64,000 bases of DNA from MGBC120314 sp051877855 (GCA_051877855.1 JBJEJH010000056.1:1-64000), one strand, 5' to 3'; counted from the stretch's first letter, positions 19,825 through 28,375 are shown. Program-made: numbers and translations. The notes: generated from the letters alone by a model not told the origin.

Positions 19825-20327
19825 AAGAATTGATTAACCAGAGTAATGAAAAATACCGCATTGGTAAATTGGCGTTGATCCAGAAAATTCCAACACCGAT
19901 TAAGCCCATTAATATGGACAAGGAGACCGGACACATCACTCTGGCATACTTTGACCAGAAGAGTACGGTGGATTATATTGGTGCCGTACAGGGAATTCCG
20001 GTGTGTTTTGATGCGAAGGAAAGTCATGCAGACACTTTCCCGTTACATAATATTCATGAGCATCAGATGAAATTTATGCAGGAATTTGAGTCCCAGGGCG
20101 GAATTTCATTTATTATCATTCATTTTACGGCAAAAGATGAGATGTACTATATTCCGTTTTCTGATATAATAAAGTTCTGGGAACGGGCAGAACAGGGTGG
20201 CCGTAAAAGTTTCACCTATGATGAAATCAATAAAGAATACAAAATTCGTTCCCATAGTGGTATAATGGTTCATTATCTTGAAATGATCCAGAAAGATTTA
20301 TCCCGGAGAGATTTGACGGGAATCTAA
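19782..20327 (+). CDS. recU: Holliday junction resolvase RecU
   Basis: A 181-residue homologue of Bacillus RecU/PrfA. Diagnostic segments are KIPTPIKPIN, FDQKSTVDYIGA, FDAKES and FPLHNIHEHQ; the acidic and lysine residues of the nuclease core (STVDY, DAKE) are retained. RecU cuts four-way junctions during recombination repair and chromosome segregation in Firmicutes. The start ATG 19782 has GGAGAGAAG just upstream and lies inside the preceding gene, a 43-base overlap. In many Firmicutes recU sits beside a PBP gene; here it lies between a pseudouridine synthase and a signalling-like protein. Confidence 0.9.
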   Translation: MGTWKSRGLRGSTLEELINQSNEKYRIGKLALIQKIPTPIKPINMDKETGHITLAYFDQKSTVDYIGAVQGIPVCFDAKESHADTFPLHNIHEHQMKFMQEFESQGGISFIIIHFTAKDEMYYIPFSDIIKFWERAEQGGRKSFTYDEINKEYKIRSHSGIMVHYLEMIQKDLSRRDLTGI

Positions 20328-20369
20328 GAGGTTTTATGTTTTTTTGGAAATGAATGAAGGAGAATGAAT

Positions 20370-21248
20370 ATGCAGAATTTTTCCATGGACAATAAGAATA
20401 TTATTGATTGCAAATGTATTATTGATGAGAATTATCGTATTATTAGTGCAGATGAGGAATTATTCCGGTTTATCGGTCCTACGGTACGTATTTTTACGGA
20501 TTCCGTCCATCAGGTGGACGTGGATGACTTTGTTTACACCATTGACCGTTTAAATGAGTTTGATGTGCGTAATATGGTTGTTCGTGTCCGTCGTTTTGAT
20601 AATACATATCGCTGGGTTCTTTTGCAGGTTCATTCCGTGAACGTGAATCTGGGGGATTGCAGGCATATTAATTTGGAATTATCGGATATCATTAATTTAA
20701 ATAATCATTACAAAGCATTGACCAAGGAAGAAAACAAGGATGTTGTTTCGGTGAAGTTTAATGATTTGCCCCAAGCACAGATTATTTATGATTATGCTTC
20801 AATAGAGATGAATAACGAGGTGGAACAACAGGTCAATCTGATCTGTTTCAGTGTGGATCATCATGAGTTTATTTTGCATAATTATGGTGAGTGGTTTTAT
20901 CAGCAGATGCTGGATGATATTGCACAGGAACTTATTTCTTTTGTTGGGGACCGAGGCAAAGTCGGACGAATTGATGGAAATCGTTTTCTGGTGATGCTTA
21001 AGAATGTGGGAAATGAAAGCAATCTTCGTTCCTTTGTTGAATCCAGCCGAAGCAAGATCAAGTGGATGTATTTCAGCAAGAATGCGGATCTTAATATCTC
21101 ATTTACCATCTCGATTGCCGAGAGCCCGCGAAATGGTAAGGATATCGATATCCTCAAAAAGAAGCTTAAGAAAGCCTATGACATTGCCCAAAATAAGGGT
21201 GGTAATTGTTATGTTATATACAAAGAAGAATTACACGGAGAAATATAG
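20370..21248 (+). CDS. PAS-like plus degenerate GGDEF domain protein
   Basis: A 292-residue soluble protein. Residues about 15-115 resemble a PAS fold (IIDENYRIISADEELFRFIG, then VRRFDNTYRWVLLQ), and residues about 150-290 resemble a GGDEF domain in secondary structure and in the terminal KKAYDIAQNKGGNCYVIY. The signature is GRIDGNRF (residues 199-206), where active diguanylate cyclases have GRxGGDEF, so catalysis is very unlikely; a nucleotide-sensing or protein-binding role is an inference. ATG 20370 is preferred over ATG 20364 because AAGGAG at 20357-20362 needs that spacing. hisZ begins 16 bases downstream, suggesting co-transcription. Confidence 0.7.
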   Translation: MQNFSMDNKNIIDCKCIIDENYRIISADEELFRFIGPTVRIFTDSVHQVDVDDFVYTIDRLNEFDVRNMVVRVRRFDNTYRWVLLQVHSVNVNLGDCRHINLELSDIINLNNHYKALTKEENKDVVSVKFNDLPQAQIIYDYASIEMNNEVEQQVNLICFSVDHHEFILHNYGEWFYQQMLDDIAQELISFVGDRGKVGRIDGNRFLVMLKNVGNESNLRSFVESSRSKIKWMYFSKNADLNISFTISIAESPRNGKDIDILKKKLKKAYDIAQNKGGNCYVIYKEELHGEI

Positions 21249-21263
21249 TTGGAGAATAGTGCG

Positions 21264-22457
21264 ATGAATAGTTTATTACATACACCGGAGGGTGTGAGAG
21301 ATCTTTATAATGGGGACTGTGCCAGAAAGCTGCATATTGAAAATCAGATGCATGATGTGATTAAGTCCTATGGCTATCGCGATATCGAGGCCCCATCCTT
21401 TGAGTATTTTGATATTTTTAATAAAGAGCGTGGTAGTGTTGCCAGCAAGGAAATGTTTAAGTTTTTTGACCGTGAGGGCAATACCCTGGTGCTTCGCCCG
21501 GATATGACTCCGCAGATTGCCCGTATTGCGGCAAAATACTATGAAAATGAATCGGCTCCGATCCGGTTATGTTATCAGGGAAAGAAGTTCATCAATGGTT
21601 CCAGCTATCAGGGACGTTTGAAGGAAACTACGGAGCTTGGTGCGGAATTAATTGGCGATGCAACACTGGATAGTGACGCTGAGGCAATTACTCTGTTAGT
21701 GAAGTCTCTTTTAGCCGCCGGGCTTAAGGAGTTCCAGGTGGAGATCGGACACATCGCATATTTTCGTGGTCTTGTGAATGAGGCAGGTGTGGATGAAGAG
21801 GTTGAGAATGAGATTTTGGAGATGATCAAGAACAAGAACTACTTTGGTCTTGAGGAAATCATTAAGAATCATCATCTTGATGCAAAGCTTGGGGAAAGTT
21901 TTCTTCGCCTTCCACAGCTTTTTGGTTCCATGGATATCCTGGATGAAGCCCAGGGGCTTACGGATAATGTTATGGCAAAGGAAGCCATTGTGCATCTTAA
22001 GAAATTACATGAGTTGTTAAAGCTGCATGGCGTTGACCAATATGTAACCTATGATCTTGGTATGGTGAATAAACTTCGCTATTATACCGGTATCGTGTTC
22101 CAGGCATTTACCTATGGAACGGGAGAATATATTGCCAGCGGCGGACGTTACGACAAGCTTATTCGTCAGTTTGGTGAAGATAAGCCATCCATCGGTTTCT
22201 CAATTACCGTGGATTATCTGTTGATTGCCCTGGATCGTCAGAAAATCGCTTTGGATACGGAGCAGAAAAAGTCCTATCTGATTCTTTATCGAGAAGAAGA
22301 GCGTGCCAAGGCGATATCACTTTCCCAAAAGTACCGCAGTGAGGGCGTGAATGTCACCATGATTCGAAAGGATGAGGAATGTACCTGGAATCCTGAGGAT
22401 TATGCCGTAAAGAATCATATAGAACAGGTCCTTTATTTGGATGGTTCAGACAAGTAG
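21264..22457 (+). CDS. hisZ: ATP phosphoribosyltransferase regulatory subunit HisZ
   Basis: A 397-residue HisRS-like protein lacking the anticodon-binding domain of true histidyl-tRNA synthetase. The class II core is visible: TPEGVRDLY, RPDMTPQIAR, the YQGKKF strand and GGRYDKLIRQFG. HisZ forms a hetero-octamer with short HisG and gives it histidine feedback control. The neighbouring HisG is the short form, which supports this call over a hisS paralogue. ATG 21264 is chosen with GGAGAA at 21251-21256; an in-frame TTG at 21249 abuts the previous stop. It is the first gene of the hisZGDBI set. Confidence 0.93.
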   Translation: MNSLLHTPEGVRDLYNGDCARKLHIENQMHDVIKSYGYRDIEAPSFEYFDIFNKERGSVASKEMFKFFDREGNTLVLRPDMTPQIARIAAKYYENESAPIRLCYQGKKFINGSSYQGRLKETTELGAELIGDATLDSDAEAITLLVKSLLAAGLKEFQVEIGHIAYFRGLVNEAGVDEEVENEILEMIKNKNYFGLEEIIKNHHLDAKLGESFLRLPQLFGSMDILDEAQGLTDNVMAKEAIVHLKKLHELLKLHGVDQYVTYDLGMVNKLRYYTGIVFQAFTYGTGEYIASGGRYDKLIRQFGEDKPSIGFSITVDYLLIALDRQKIALDTEQKKSYLILYREEERAKAISLSQKYRSEGVNVTMIRKDEECTWNPEDYAVKNHIEQVLYLDGSDK

Positions 22458-22484
22458 AAGCGTATAGAGATGGAGAAATCAACA

Positions 22485-23135
22485 ATGAGATATATTACAT
22501 TTGCGTTGGCAAAGGGACGACTGGCAAAAAAGTCCCTGGAGTTATTTGAAAAAATCGGTATCACCTGTGAGGAAATGAAGGATGAGAAGACCCGGAAACT
22601 GATTTTTGTAAATGAGGAATTAGGGTATCGTTTCTTCTTAGCAAAGGCCAATGACGTTCCGACCTATGTGGAATATGGCGCTGCGGATATTGGTATCGTG
22701 GGTAAGGATACGATTTTGGAAGAGGGAAGATCTCTTTATGAGGTTTATGATCTTGGTATCGGAAAATGCAGAATGTGTGTCTGCGGACCGGCATCGGCAC
22801 GGGAATGCTTAGAGAATCATGAGTTGATTCGTGTGGCGACAAAGTATCCGAATATTGCAAAGGATTATTTTTATAATAAAAAGCATCAGACGGTGGAAAT
22901 CATCAAGTTAAATGGTTCCATTGAACTGGCTCCCATCGTTGGTCTTTCGGAGGTTATTGTGGATATTGTGGAGACCGGAGCGACACTTCGGGAGAACGGT
23001 CTGGAGGTGTTGGAAGAGGTATGTCCGCTTTCGGCACGTATGGTGGTGAACCAGGTGAGCATGAAGATGGAAAATGAAAGAATAACGAGAATTATTAATG
23101 ACTTACGCACACTTCTTGGAGGGAATGAAGAATGA
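22485..23135 (+). CDS. hisG: ATP phosphoribosyltransferase, short form HisG
   Basis: A 216-residue catalytic subunit for the first step of histidine synthesis, ATP plus PRPP to phosphoribosyl-ATP. The short-form core is seen in FALAKGRLAKKS, YGAADIGIVGKD and the PRPP-binding VDIVETGATLRENGL. It lacks the C-terminal ACT-like domain of the long form, in keeping with the adjacent hisZ. ATG 22485 has GGAGAA at 22472-22477; ATG 22470 is in frame but has a poorer site. The TGA overlaps the hisD ATG. Confidence 0.95.
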   Translation: MRYITFALAKGRLAKKSLELFEKIGITCEEMKDEKTRKLIFVNEELGYRFFLAKANDVPTYVEYGAADIGIVGKDTILEEGRSLYEVYDLGIGKCRMCVCGPASARECLENHELIRVATKYPNIAKDYFYNKKHQTVEIIKLNGSIELAPIVGLSEVIVDIVETGATLRENGLEVLEEVCPLSARMVVNQVSMKMENERITRIINDLRTLLGGNEE

Positions 23136-24421
23136 GAATTGTTAAATTAACAGCACAGACCAGGGACAATATTTTAGAGGATCTTTTAAAGAGAAGTCCC
23201 AACAGCTATGGTAAGTTTGAATCCGCTGTTGCAGAAATTCTTGCCAATGTAAAGGAAAATAAAGATAAGGCTATTTTTGAATATACGGAGAAGTTTGATA
23301 AGGCTCATATTGATGCAGGTAATATCCGTGTAACGGATGCAGAGATTGAAGAGGCATATTCTCTGGTAGATCCAAAGCTTATTGAGGTAATACGTAAGGC
23401 CTTGGTAAATATCCGTGATTATCATGCAAAGCAGAAGCAGTATAGCTGGTTTGATTCCACAACGAAGGGTACCATCTTAGGACAGAAGGTTACTGCGATT
23501 GAGAAGGTGGGTGTTTATGTGCCGGGTGGAAAGGCAGTGTATCCGTCTTCGGTATTGATGAATATTGTGCCGGCAAAGGTGGCCGGTGTGGATCAGATTA
23601 TTATGACCACGCCACCTGCAGCCAATGGAAAGGTTAATCCTACAACATTAGTTGCGGCAAAGGAAGCCGGTGTAGATGCGATTTATAAGGTGGGTGGTGC
23701 CCAGGCAATCGCTGCGCTGGCTTATGGTACGGAGAGTGTACCTAAGGTGGACAAGATCGTGGGACCGGGTAATATCTACGTTGCATTGGCAAAAAAAGCG
23801 GTGTTTGGTTATGTTAGTATTGACTCCGTGGCGGGTCCGAGTGAGATTCTGGTATTGGCGGATGAGACCGCTAATCCAAGATATGTTGCCGCAGATATGC
23901 TTTCTCAGGCAGAACATGATGAGATGGCATCGGCAATCCTTGTGACAACCAGTGAAGAACTTGCAAAGAAAGTATCCGAGGAAGTGGATGGCTTTGTTCA
24001 GGTTCTTTCCCGTAAAGATATTATTGAGAAATCCCTTGAAAATTATGGATATATTCTTGTGGCAGATTCTATGGATGATGCCATTGAAACGGTGAATGCC
24101 ATTGCTTCAGAACACTTGGAGATTGTGACAAAGGATCCGTTTAACACCATGACAAAGATTCGTAATGCAGGTGCTATTTTCCTTGGAGAATATAGTTCTG
24201 AGCCACTGGGAGATTATTTTGCAGGTCCGAATCATGTATTGCCGACCAATGGAACTGCAAAGTTTTTCTCTGCTTTGAGTGTGGACGATTTCATTAAGAA
24301 ATCCAGTATTATTTCTTATTCTCGTGAGGCCTTGGAGGAAATTCATAAGGATATTGAGGATTTTGCAACTTCCGAACAGTTGACTGCACATGCAAATTCC
24401 ATTCGTGTGCGTTTTGAGTAA
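23132..24421 (+). CDS. hisD: Histidinol dehydrogenase HisD
   Basis: A 429-residue zinc enzyme of normal length that oxidises L-histidinol to histidine in two NAD+-dependent steps. Clear motifs are PGGKAVYPSSVLMN, VGGAQAIAALAYGT, VAGPSEILVLAD, the zinc and catalytic region SQAEHDEMA, ASEHLEI and GPNHVLPTNGTAKF. The start overlaps hisG by four bases, with GGAGGG at 23118-23123. A hairpin follows the stop and precedes hisB. Confidence 0.96.
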   Translation: MRIVKLTAQTRDNILEDLLKRSPNSYGKFESAVAEILANVKENKDKAIFEYTEKFDKAHIDAGNIRVTDAEIEEAYSLVDPKLIEVIRKALVNIRDYHAKQKQYSWFDSTTKGTILGQKVTAIEKVGVYVPGGKAVYPSSVLMNIVPAKVAGVDQIIMTTPPAANGKVNPTTLVAAKEAGVDAIYKVGGAQAIAALAYGTESVPKVDKIVGPGNIYVALAKKAVFGYVSIDSVAGPSEILVLADETANPRYVAADMLSQAEHDEMASAILVTTSEELAKKVSEEVDGFVQVLSRKDIIEKSLENYGYILVADSMDDAIETVNAIASEHLEIVTKDPFNTMTKIRNAGAIFLGEYSSEPLGDYFAGPNHVLPTNGTAKFFSALSVDDFIKKSSIISYSREALEEIHKDIEDFATSEQLTAHANSIRVRFE

Positions 24422-24435
24422 GATTAGCAGGAATA

Positions 24436-24466
24436 ACCCCAGCTTTTGATGAGTTGGGGTATTTTC
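24436..24466 (+). terminator. Intra-operon hairpin between hisD and hisB
   Basis: Nine-base stem (24436-24444 with 24452-24460, one G-T wobble), a seven-base loop, then ATTTTC. The short T-run suggests a weak or partial terminator, or an mRNA stability element, lying just before the hisB ribosome site at 24472. Confidence 0.55.
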
Positions 24467-24486
24467 AAAACAGGAGGATTAGAATT

Positions 24487-25077
24487 ATGGCAGAGCGTAA
24501 GGCAATTGTAAATCGCAAGACCGGAGAAACGAGTATATCTGTTGTATTGAATCTGGATGGATCGGGAAAGGCGGAAATTGATACCGGAATTGGATTTCTT
24601 GATCATATGTTAAATAGTTTTGCAAGACATGGATTCTTTGATCTTAAGGTTAAAGCGGATGGGGATCTTTATGTGGATTGTCATCATACCATCGAAGATG
24701 TGGGTATTGTGCTTGGACAGGCGATTAAGGAGGCGCTGGGAGAGAAGAAATCCATCAAACGTTATGGATCGGTGATGTTGCCAATGGACGAAACCTTAAT
24801 TCTTTGCGCGTTGGATCTTTCAGGAAGACCATATCTGGTGTTTGAAGGAAACTTTACCACGGACCGTGTGGGATACTTTGACACGGAGATGGTGAAGGAG
24901 TTCTTCTATGCCATTTCTTATTCTGCGGGAATGAATCTTCACATCCGTCAGATGGCGGGATCAAATAATCATCACATCATCGAAGGAATGTTTAAGGCCT
25001 TTGCCAAGGCACTTGATGAGGCAACATTGGTGGACTCCCGTATTGTGGATGTACTTTCGACCAAGGGAAGTTTGTAG
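24487..25077 (+). CDS. hisB: Imidazoleglycerol-phosphate dehydratase HisB
   Basis: A 196-residue single-function dehydratase that converts imidazole glycerol phosphate to imidazole acetol phosphate. Manganese-binding motifs DCHHTIEDVG and NNHHIIEGMFKAFA are intact, with TGIGFLDHML near the N-terminus. There is no fused histidinol phosphatase as in enterobacteria. ATG 24487 has AGGAGG at 24472-24477; an in-frame TTG at 24454 lies inside the upstream hairpin and is rejected. Confidence 0.96.
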   Translation: MAERKAIVNRKTGETSISVVLNLDGSGKAEIDTGIGFLDHMLNSFARHGFFDLKVKADGDLYVDCHHTIEDVGIVLGQAIKEALGEKKSIKRYGSVMLPMDETLILCALDLSGRPYLVFEGNFTTDRVGYFDTEMVKEFFYAISYSAGMNLHIRQMAGSNNHHIIEGMFKAFAKALDEATLVDSRIVDVLSTKGSL

Positions 25078-25106
25078 TTTTGTTATAAATTGTGCAGGAG
25101 ATTATT

Positions 25107-25487
25107 ATGGATAATAAAACAGTGGATGAAAATTTGTTAAAGAATACGGATTGGACCAGCCCTATTTCTTTTTCAGAGTTCAAGTTGAATTCGGATGGAA
25201 TGATTCCGGTAGTCGTTCAGGATGCTGAAAGCAATGAAGTCCTGATGGTGGCTTACATGAATGAAGAAGCCTTTGAACAAACCATGAAGACGGGAAGAAT
25301 GACATACTACAGCAGAAGCCGCCGGGAAATCTGGGTGAAGGGGCTTACTTCAGGACATTTTCAGTATGTGATGAGTATGGAGATTGACTGTGATAATGAT
25401 ACGCTGCTGGCCAAGGTTCTTCAGGTTGGAGCGGCCTGCCATACAGGTAATTACTCATGTTTTTATCGTAATTTAGTGAAGAGATAG
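25107..25487 (+). CDS. hisI: Phosphoribosyl-AMP cyclohydrolase HisI
   Basis: A 126-residue cyclohydrolase that opens the purine ring of phosphoribosyl-AMP. The metal and catalytic motifs DCDNDTLLAKV and ACHTGNYSCFYR are present, as is SRSRREIWVKGLTSGH. It lacks the HisE pyrophosphohydrolase domain found in HisIE fusions, so hisE must be elsewhere, as must hisA, hisF, hisH and hisC. ATG 25107 follows CAGGAG; GTG 25092 is in frame but precedes it. Nine bases separate the stop from the RNase gene. Confidence 0.95.
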   Translation: MDNKTVDENLLKNTDWTSPISFSEFKLNSDGMIPVVVQDAESNEVLMVAYMNEEAFEQTMKTGRMTYYSRSRREIWVKGLTSGHFQYVMSMEIDCDNDTLLAKVLQVGAACHTGNYSCFYRNLVKR

Positions 25488-25496
25488 GAGAAGACC

Positions 25497-26720
25497 ATGG
25501 CCAATCTTCTTTTTACCAATTATCAGGATCGGATATTGTCCGGCGTCTGTGAGAACCGCAGATTGTTGGAAGTTTCTCTGGAAGAAAGGGGAAATGCATC
25601 AATTCTTGGCAATATATATGTGGGTCGGGTGGAAAATGTGGTTAAGAGTATCAATGCGGCCTTTGTTGAAATCAGCAGGGGTGTGAAAGGATACTATTCC
25701 CTGGAAGAAAATAAGAAGCATATTTTTCTGAATCACAAGAATAGCGATAAGGTTTGTATCGGTGATCTTATGCTGGTTCAGGTGGAACGGGATGCGGTTA
25801 AGACCAAAGCCCCCATTTTGACCTGTGATCTTAATATTTCAGGCACTTATGTGGCACTTTCCGGCAATATTTCCGGGGTCAATGTTTCAAATAAAATCCG
25901 GAATAAATCGATTCAGAAACTACTTAGAGAAAAGTTAAAGGAATACACCACAGAGGATTTTGGTTTTGTTGCCAGAACAAATTGTGAGGGATTGTTTGAG
26001 GTCCATGAGGAAAAAACTTTCTGGTCTCCGGAAGGTTCGGAACTTCTTTTGGATGAAGTTAAGAGAATTACGGAGGAATACAGGAACATACGACAATTTG
26101 CTCCCACAAGGCCGGCTTTTACAGTGATGAAGGGAAGTCTTCCGGGTTATCTTGAACAGATCAAAAATGCGCGTATGGAGCAGGTGGAAGAGATTATAAC
26201 GGATGACGTGGATATTTATCAGAATATTAAAGAGAATACCACAGGTGTGGTGTGGGAGAAACTTCGCCTGTATCAGGATTCCTTGTTACCGTTAACAAAA
26301 CTTTACAGTATTGAAACACAATTGCAGGATGCGTTAAGAGAACGTGTGTGGCTAAAGAGCGGAGGATATCTTGTGATCCAGCCCACAGAGGCCTTGACGG
26401 TGATTGATGTCAATACAGGAAAGTTTGTTGCCGGAAAAACCAATGAAGACCGTGAGGATGGTTTTTACAAGGTTAATTGTGAGGCGGCGGTGGAGATTGC
26501 AAGGCAGCTTAGGTTACGCAATTACTCCGGCATAATAATTGTGGATTTTATCGATATGAAGAAACAAAAGCATAACGATGAATTAATGAAACTCCTTGAA
26601 GATGAAGTATCGAAGGATCCCGTGCCAACAACCGTAATGGATATTACAAAACTTGGTTTAGTTGAAATGACACGAAAGAAAATTAAAAGACCACTATTGG
26701 AACAAATAAAAGAGAGATAA
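25497..26720 (+). CDS. Ribonuclease E/G family endoribonuclease
   Basis: A 407-residue protein matching the catalytic half of RNase G/E. An S1-like N-terminal region (NIYVGRVENVV, AAFVEIS) precedes the DNase I-like catalytic domain, with metal-binding D304 in VIDVNTGKF and D350 in IVDFIDM. It stops soon after the catalytic domain and lacks the CPxCxG zinc-link and small domain of the E. coli enzymes, which are about 80 residues longer. Expected role: single-strand cleavage in rRNA or mRNA processing. It follows hisI by nine bases, probably by chance within one transcript. Confidence 0.9.
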   Translation: MANLLFTNYQDRILSGVCENRRLLEVSLEERGNASILGNIYVGRVENVVKSINAAFVEISRGVKGYYSLEENKKHIFLNHKNSDKVCIGDLMLVQVERDAVKTKAPILTCDLNISGTYVALSGNISGVNVSNKIRNKSIQKLLREKLKEYTTEDFGFVARTNCEGLFEVHEEKTFWSPEGSELLLDEVKRITEEYRNIRQFAPTRPAFTVMKGSLPGYLEQIKNARMEQVEEIITDDVDIYQNIKENTTGVVWEKLRLYQDSLLPLTKLYSIETQLQDALRERVWLKSGGYLVIQPTEALTVIDVNTGKFVAGKTNEDREDGFYKVNCEAAVEIARQLRLRNYSGIIIVDFIDMKKQKHNDELMKLLEDEVSKDPVPTTVMDITKLGLVEMTRKKIKRPLLEQIKER

Positions 26721-26734
26721 AGGAGATTTTAGGA

Positions 26735-27706
26735 ATGAGTCAATTGATGCAAAGTTTACCATTTGCCGTAGTCTTATTGATTGTGGGCTTTGTCCTTCTT
26801 GTTAAGGGCGCTGATTTATTTGTGGAGGGTAGTTCCAGTGTTGCAAAACGTTTTCATGTGCCTTCCATCGTGATCGGTCTTACCATTGTTGCCATGGGAA
26901 CCAGCCTTCCGGAAACCGCCGTCAGCGTTACGGCATCCCTTGCGAATAATAATGAGCTTGCGGTAAGTAATGTTGTCGGATCCAATATTTTTAATTTGAT
27001 GGTAGTAATCGGTTTTTGTGCTGTTTTAACTCCGGTGGTGGTGCAGAAGGAGACCTTAAAGAAGGATTTTCCTTTTTCTGTAATCTGTGCAATTCTTCTG
27101 CTGGCACTTGGTGCACTGGGAATGTCTCTTGGACATCTGGATGGTGCAGTATTCCTGATACTTTTTGCATTCTTTATCATTCGTATGGTTCGAACCGCTC
27201 TCAAGGAAGGATTAAAGGCCAAGGATGGAGTGGCCGAAGGCGAGGATGAGATCAAAATCATGTCCGTTCCGAAATGTATCTTATGTATTCTGCTTGGGGG
27301 TGTGGGAATCGCTTTGGGCGGTGACTGGGTCGTTGATGGAGCATCCTCTGTTGCCACGTTCTTTGGACTTAGTCAGAACCTCATCGGTCTTACCATCGTT
27401 TCCATGGGAACCAGTCTGCCGGAACTGGTAACATCGGTTGTTGCTGCCAGGAAGCAGGAAGTGGATATGGCTCTCGGAAATGCCATCGGTTCGAATATAT
27501 TTAATATTCTGATGGTGTTAGGTATTGCAGCTGTAATCAGTCCGATCGCCTTCATCATGGAAAATGTGGTTGATATTGTCATTCTTCTTGTCTTTAGTTT
27601 ATTAGTCTGGGTATTTGCCTGGACCAGAAAGAAGATTGATAAACCGGAAGGAGCAATCATGCTTCTTGCCTATTTTGCCTATTTAATTTACATTATCATC
27701 CGATAG
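26735..27706 (+). CDS. CaCA-family calcium/sodium antiporter (YrbG-like)
   Basis: A 323-residue inner-membrane exchanger of about ten helices with the two inverted alpha repeats typical of the family: GLTIVAMGTSLPE with VVGSNIFNL in the first half and GLTIVSMGTSLPE with AIGSNIFNI in the second. These carry the cation-coordinating Glu, Ser and Asn residues. It exchanges Na+ (or H+) for Ca2+; the ion preference is not readable. The start is ATG 26735 with AAGGAG upstream, 14 bases after the RNase gene. Confidence 0.92.
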   Translation: MSQLMQSLPFAVVLLIVGFVLLVKGADLFVEGSSSVAKRFHVPSIVIGLTIVAMGTSLPETAVSVTASLANNNELAVSNVVGSNIFNLMVVIGFCAVLTPVVVQKETLKKDFPFSVICAILLLALGALGMSLGHLDGAVFLILFAFFIIRMVRTALKEGLKAKDGVAEGEDEIKIMSVPKCILCILLGGVGIALGGDWVVDGASSVATFFGLSQNLIGLTIVSMGTSLPELVTSVVAARKQEVDMALGNAIGSNIFNILMVLGIAAVISPIAFIMENVVDIVILLVFSLLVWVFAWTRKKIDKPEGAIMLLAYFAYLIYIIIR

Positions 27707-27740
27707 AATGGGAGTTATGGAATATTTTTGAAAAAAGGTA

Positions 27741-27768
27741 TTGACGAATTCAATATTTATGATATAAT
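27741..27768 (+). promoter_or_regulatory. Strong sigma-A promoter for rpsU
   Basis: TTGACG at 27741-27746, a 16-base spacer and a perfect TATAAT at 27763-27768, preceded by TGA (extended -10). It lies 61 bases before the rpsU start. Confidence 0.85.
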
Positions 27769-27829
27769 TTCTTTTGTGTGATTTATAGGATCTACACAAT
27801 CCTTATATAGAAGGGTGGTTAGGAAGAAC

Positions 27830-28006
27830 ATGTCAAATGTCATCGTTAAAGACAATGAGACTTTAGATAGTGCTTTACGTAGATTTAAGAGAAACTGTGC
27901 AAAAGCAGGTATTCAGCAGGAAATTCGTAAAAGAGAGCATTACGAGAAGCCAAGCGTTAGACGTAAGAAGAAGTCTGAAGCAGCTAGAAAAAGAAAGTTC
28001 AATTAA
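27830..28006 (+). CDS. rpsU: 30S ribosomal protein S21
   Basis: A 58-residue basic protein with the S21 pattern: VKDNETLDSALRRFKRNC at the N-terminus and REHYEKPSVRRKKK near the end. S21 binds the 30S platform near the anti-Shine-Dalgarno region of 16S rRNA. ATG 27830 is chosen because the protein then begins MSNVIVKD as in the family; upstream in-frame codons are not needed. It has its own promoter and a terminator at 28025, so it is probably an independent, highly expressed unit. Confidence 0.97.
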   Translation: MSNVIVKDNETLDSALRRFKRNCAKAGIQQEIRKREHYEKPSVRRKKKSEAARKRKFN

Positions 28007-28024
28007 TCATTAGAATATGATTCA

Positions 28025-28054
28025 AACAGCCGGCAGTTTTGTCGGCTGTTTTTT
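28025..28054 (+). terminator. Rho-independent terminator after rpsU
   Basis: Eight-base perfect stem (28025-28032 with 28043-28050), a ten-base loop, and a T-run through 28054, 19 bases after the rpsU stop. Confidence 0.9.
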
Positions 28055-28114
28055 CATATTTTCTTTTATTTATCCATATAATGCAATAATCTACCAGGCC
28101 GGGTGATGGCTATC

Positions 28115-28375
28115 ATGGATTTGTCCCAAACGTTAAAACTTCCGGAGGATGTTGTGAATCATCTTCCCATTATTAATATTACAGGTAACCGAATCATTTT
28201 GATTGAAAACTTTAAGTCCATTGTGGATTATCAGGAAGACCACATCCGCATAAAGACCAGAAAAATGTTTCTGACGATTCTGGGCAGTAAATTATCTGTG
28301 GAATACTATAATCAGGAGGAGATAAAAATTCTGGGGAAGATTAATAAGATTGAGTTTGAGGTGTTCCATGAATAA
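28115..28375 (+). CDS. yqfC: Sporulation protein YqfC
   Basis: An 86-residue YabP/YqfC-family protein. The pattern LKLPEDVVNHLPIINITG, then IENFKSIVDY and a basic segment IRIKTRKM, matches the family, which in Bacillus is under mother-cell sigma-E control and acts with YqfD. ATG 28115 is preferred because GGGTG at about 28101 is correctly spaced; ATG 28106 is an alternative. It overlaps yqfD by eight bases, as in other spore formers. Confidence 0.9.
   Translation: MDLSQTLKLPEDVVNHLPIINITGNRIILIENFKSIVDYQEDHIRIKTRKMFLTILGSKLSVEYYNQEEIKILGKINKIEFEVFHE

Noticed and set aside
21200..21264. T-box or histidine attenuator before the his genes
   Set aside because: Only 15 bases separate hisZ from the upstream gene; there is no leader, His-codon run or T-box sequence.
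21249..22457. Histidyl-tRNA synthetase (hisS)
   Set aside because: The protein is too short, lacks the anticodon-binding domain, and is followed by short-form hisG, so HisZ is the better call.
26854..27357. 167-codon open frame antisense to the exchanger gene
   Set aside because: It mirrors the codon pattern of the membrane protein on the plus strand, is rich in Ser/Thr/Pro/Ile and has no initiation site.
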